A DNA stretch of 6,220 nt from Eubacterium sp. CAG:841 (GTDB lineage: Bacteria > Bacillota > Clostridia > Oscillospirales > CAG-272), in assembly GCA_000437375.1 (NCBI GenBank), contig FR898236.1, positions 1 to 6,220 on the forward strand, given 5' to 3'. Below, one piece after another: positions 4,746-6,220 of this stretch (position 1 is its first letter; each line of letters starts with the position of its first letter). The notes under the pieces are model-generated. The model searched no databases and was not told the DNA's origin. It worked only from the letters and a program-made list of their open reading frames with translations. The position numbers were made by a program, and so were the translations under genes.

Positions 4746-6220
4746 ATGGAAAGCAAAATTATTGATACTTTTTGGGACGAATCTCCCATTGATGTTACAG
4801 CTGAAGCGAATTTTATATGGAGCATTGCGAATAAATTGCGCGGTTCATATATGCCCGATAAATACGGCGATGTCGTAATTCCTATGACGATTTTGCGCCG
4901 TTTTGAGTGCGCGCTTGAAGCCACAAAGCAGGCGGTGTTAAAAGCCTATCATTCAGACCCGAATTACCCGTCGAAAGCACTTTGCAAAATCGCGGGGTTT
5001 TCGTTCTATAACACGAGCGAGTATGACCTGAAAGAACTCTGCAACGATTCCAAGCATATTGCAGCAAATTTCAAGAATTATATCAGCGGTTTCTCAGCTA
5101 ACGTTAAGGACATTTTTATCGAACTTGAAATGGACAAGCATATCGACAAAATGGAAAAGGACGGCTGTCTGTATTCCGTTGTCGAAGCATTCTCTACCCT
5201 GGATCTGTCGGTACAAACTTACGACAGTATCAGGATGGGATACATCTTTGAAAATCTGATTGGCAGATTTTATCAGAACGTGGACGCCGGACAATTTTAC
5301 ACGGGCAGAGATATTATCAAGCTGCTCGTAGAAATTTTAATGGCAGAAGGTTGCGATGATATTTTCGACAGCCACAAGGTTATTACCGTTCTCGACCAAG
5401 CCTGCGGAACGGGCGGTATGCTTTCCACGGCGTATACCTACATAAAACACTATAATCCTACGGCGGAAGTCAAACTGTTCGGGCAGGAATTTATGGGGCA
5501 GTCTTACGCGGTAGGGCTTGCCGAAATGCTCATTAAAAATCAGGACTCGGATAATTTCCGTCACGTCGATACGTTCAAAACCGATTGCTTTGCCGATACG
5601 AAAATGCGTTTTGTCATTGAAAACCCGCCGTTCGGCACACCGTGGTCGGGTAAAGACGCAAAGGACGGACAGGAGCAAGCCGTGCGCGACGAATACGCCA
5701 AAGGCGAAACGGGCAGATGGGGACACGGACTTCCGAGCGGAGGCGACTCGCAAATGATTTTTTTGCAGTCCGCCGTGGACAAAATGGACGACTTTTGCGG
5801 CAGAGCGGCGATTATCGAAAACGGCTCGCCGCTGTTTAACGGCGATACCGCTTCGGGCGAAAGTCAGATTCGCCGTTGGCTTTTGGAAAGCGACCTGATA
5901 GAAGCGATTATCGCTTTGCCGACCGATTTGTTCTACAACACGGGCATTCAGACTTACGTTTGGATTCTCTCGAAAAATAAGCGCAAAGAACGCAAAGGCA
6001 AAATACAACTCATCAACGCCGCCGAGATTTACCATAAACTGCGCAAAGCCGTCGGCAACAAGAAGAATGAAATTACGAGAGAGGACAGAAAGAGAATTAC
6101 GCACCTTTACGCCGACTTCGTGCCGAGCGACTTTTGCAAGATTTACGATAACACGGAGTTTCTTTACAAGGAATATGCCGTTATGCAACCGCTTCAACGC
6201 AGTTATGCTATCACGGAAGA
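4746..6220 (+). CDS. hsdM: Type I restriction-modification methylase subunit HsdM, 3' end outside the window
   Basis: 491 codons are visible and the frame is open at the edge. Residues about 18-160 match the helical HsdM_N domain (ANFIWSIANKLRG, IPMTILRRFE). The catalytic N6-adenine methyltransferase domain has SAM motif I as DQACGTGGML (217-226) and motif IV as NPPFG (293-297), preceded by AGQFYTGRDI (181-190). Motif I has Gln where most HsdM proteins have Pro; the rest is intact, so activity is expected. With HsdS it should methylate adenines in a bipartite target and protect DNA from HsdR; both partners would lie to the right. ATG 4746 is the only reasonable start, because an in-frame stop is at 4725, though AGGAG (4729-4733) is 12 bases away. 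It follows the DUF3990 pair by 24 bp and should share their promoter. GC rises by hand count from about 42% before 5340 to about 52% after. Confidence 0.93.
   Translation, partial: MESKIIDTFWDESPIDVTAEANFIWSIANKLRGSYMPDKYGDVVIPMTILRRFECALEATKQAVLKAYHSDPNYPSKALCKIAGFSFYNTSEYDLKELCNDSKHIAANFKNYISGFSANVKDIFIELEMDKHIDKMEKDGCLYSVVEAFSTLDLSVQTYDSIRMGYIFENLIGRFYQNVDAGQFYTGRDIIKLLVEILMAEGCDDIFDSHKVITVLDQACGTGGMLSTAYTYIKHYNPTAEVKLFGQEFMGQSYAVGLAEMLIKNQDSDNFRHVDTFKTDCFADTKMRFVIENPPFGTPWSGKDAKDGQEQAVRDEYAKGETGRWGHGLPSGGDSQMIFLQSAVDKMDDFCGRAAIIENGSPLFNGDTASGESQIRRWLLESDLIEAIIALPTDLFYNTGIQTYVWILSKNKRKERKGKIQLINAAEIYHKLRKAVGNKKNEITREDRKRITHLYADFVPSDFCKIYDNTEFLYKEYAVMQPLQRSYAITE

Noticed and set aside
5337..6197. 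Long minus-strand open frame (286 codons) opposite hsdM
   Set aside because: It lies wholly antisense to the well-supported methylase domain, where GC-rich codons remove stops from the opposite frame. It has no recognisable motifs.

Overview
The window looks like an accessory or defence region of a low- to mid-GC Firmicute, most likely a gut clostridium (Oscillospiraceae or Lachnospiraceae type). This rests on strong Shine-Dalgarno sites, three textbook sigma-A promoters (TTGACA, 17 bp, TATAAT-like) and the gene families present (DUF6809-like, AAA_14/DUF4143 ATPase, HTH-DUF3990, type I R-M). No tRNA, rRNA, CRISPR array or complete transposase or integrase was seen. Product calls come from reading the protein sequences and were not searched.

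Left part (1-1700): a terminator ends an unseen upstream gene, and about 250 bp without a gene follow. A perfect promoter then drives a long leader with several exact hairpins, two of which compete for the same strand. After it come, all on the plus strand, a complete 88-aa HNH-type protein, a chimeric ORF joining a Fic N-terminal domain to the tail of a small GGHDYLRR protein, an unrecognised 83-aa protein, and a 36-aa stump of a DUF6809-like protein. These are small or broken cargo genes, as expected at the worn edge of a mobile island.

Middle (1722-3221): an AAA_14/DUF4143 ATPase lies on the minus strand with its own sigma-A promoter. Two near-identical 26-bp direct repeats bracket that promoter. 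A tiny ORF overlaps the ATPase stop codon.

Right part (3230-6220): after two hairpins, a third perfect promoter sits inside a 10-bp inverted repeat and drives an operon. The operon encodes an Xre-type HTH fused to a DUF3990 ADP-ribosyltransferase-like domain, a 139-aa helical partner one base downstream, and 24 bp later the methylase subunit hsdM of a type I restriction-modification system, cut by the window end. The simplest model is a self-repressing toxin-antitoxin-like pair built into the head of an R-M operon. The pair could stabilise the R-M locus or act as a second layer if modification or restriction fails. That model is inference; gene order, spacing, promoter and operator are directly visible.
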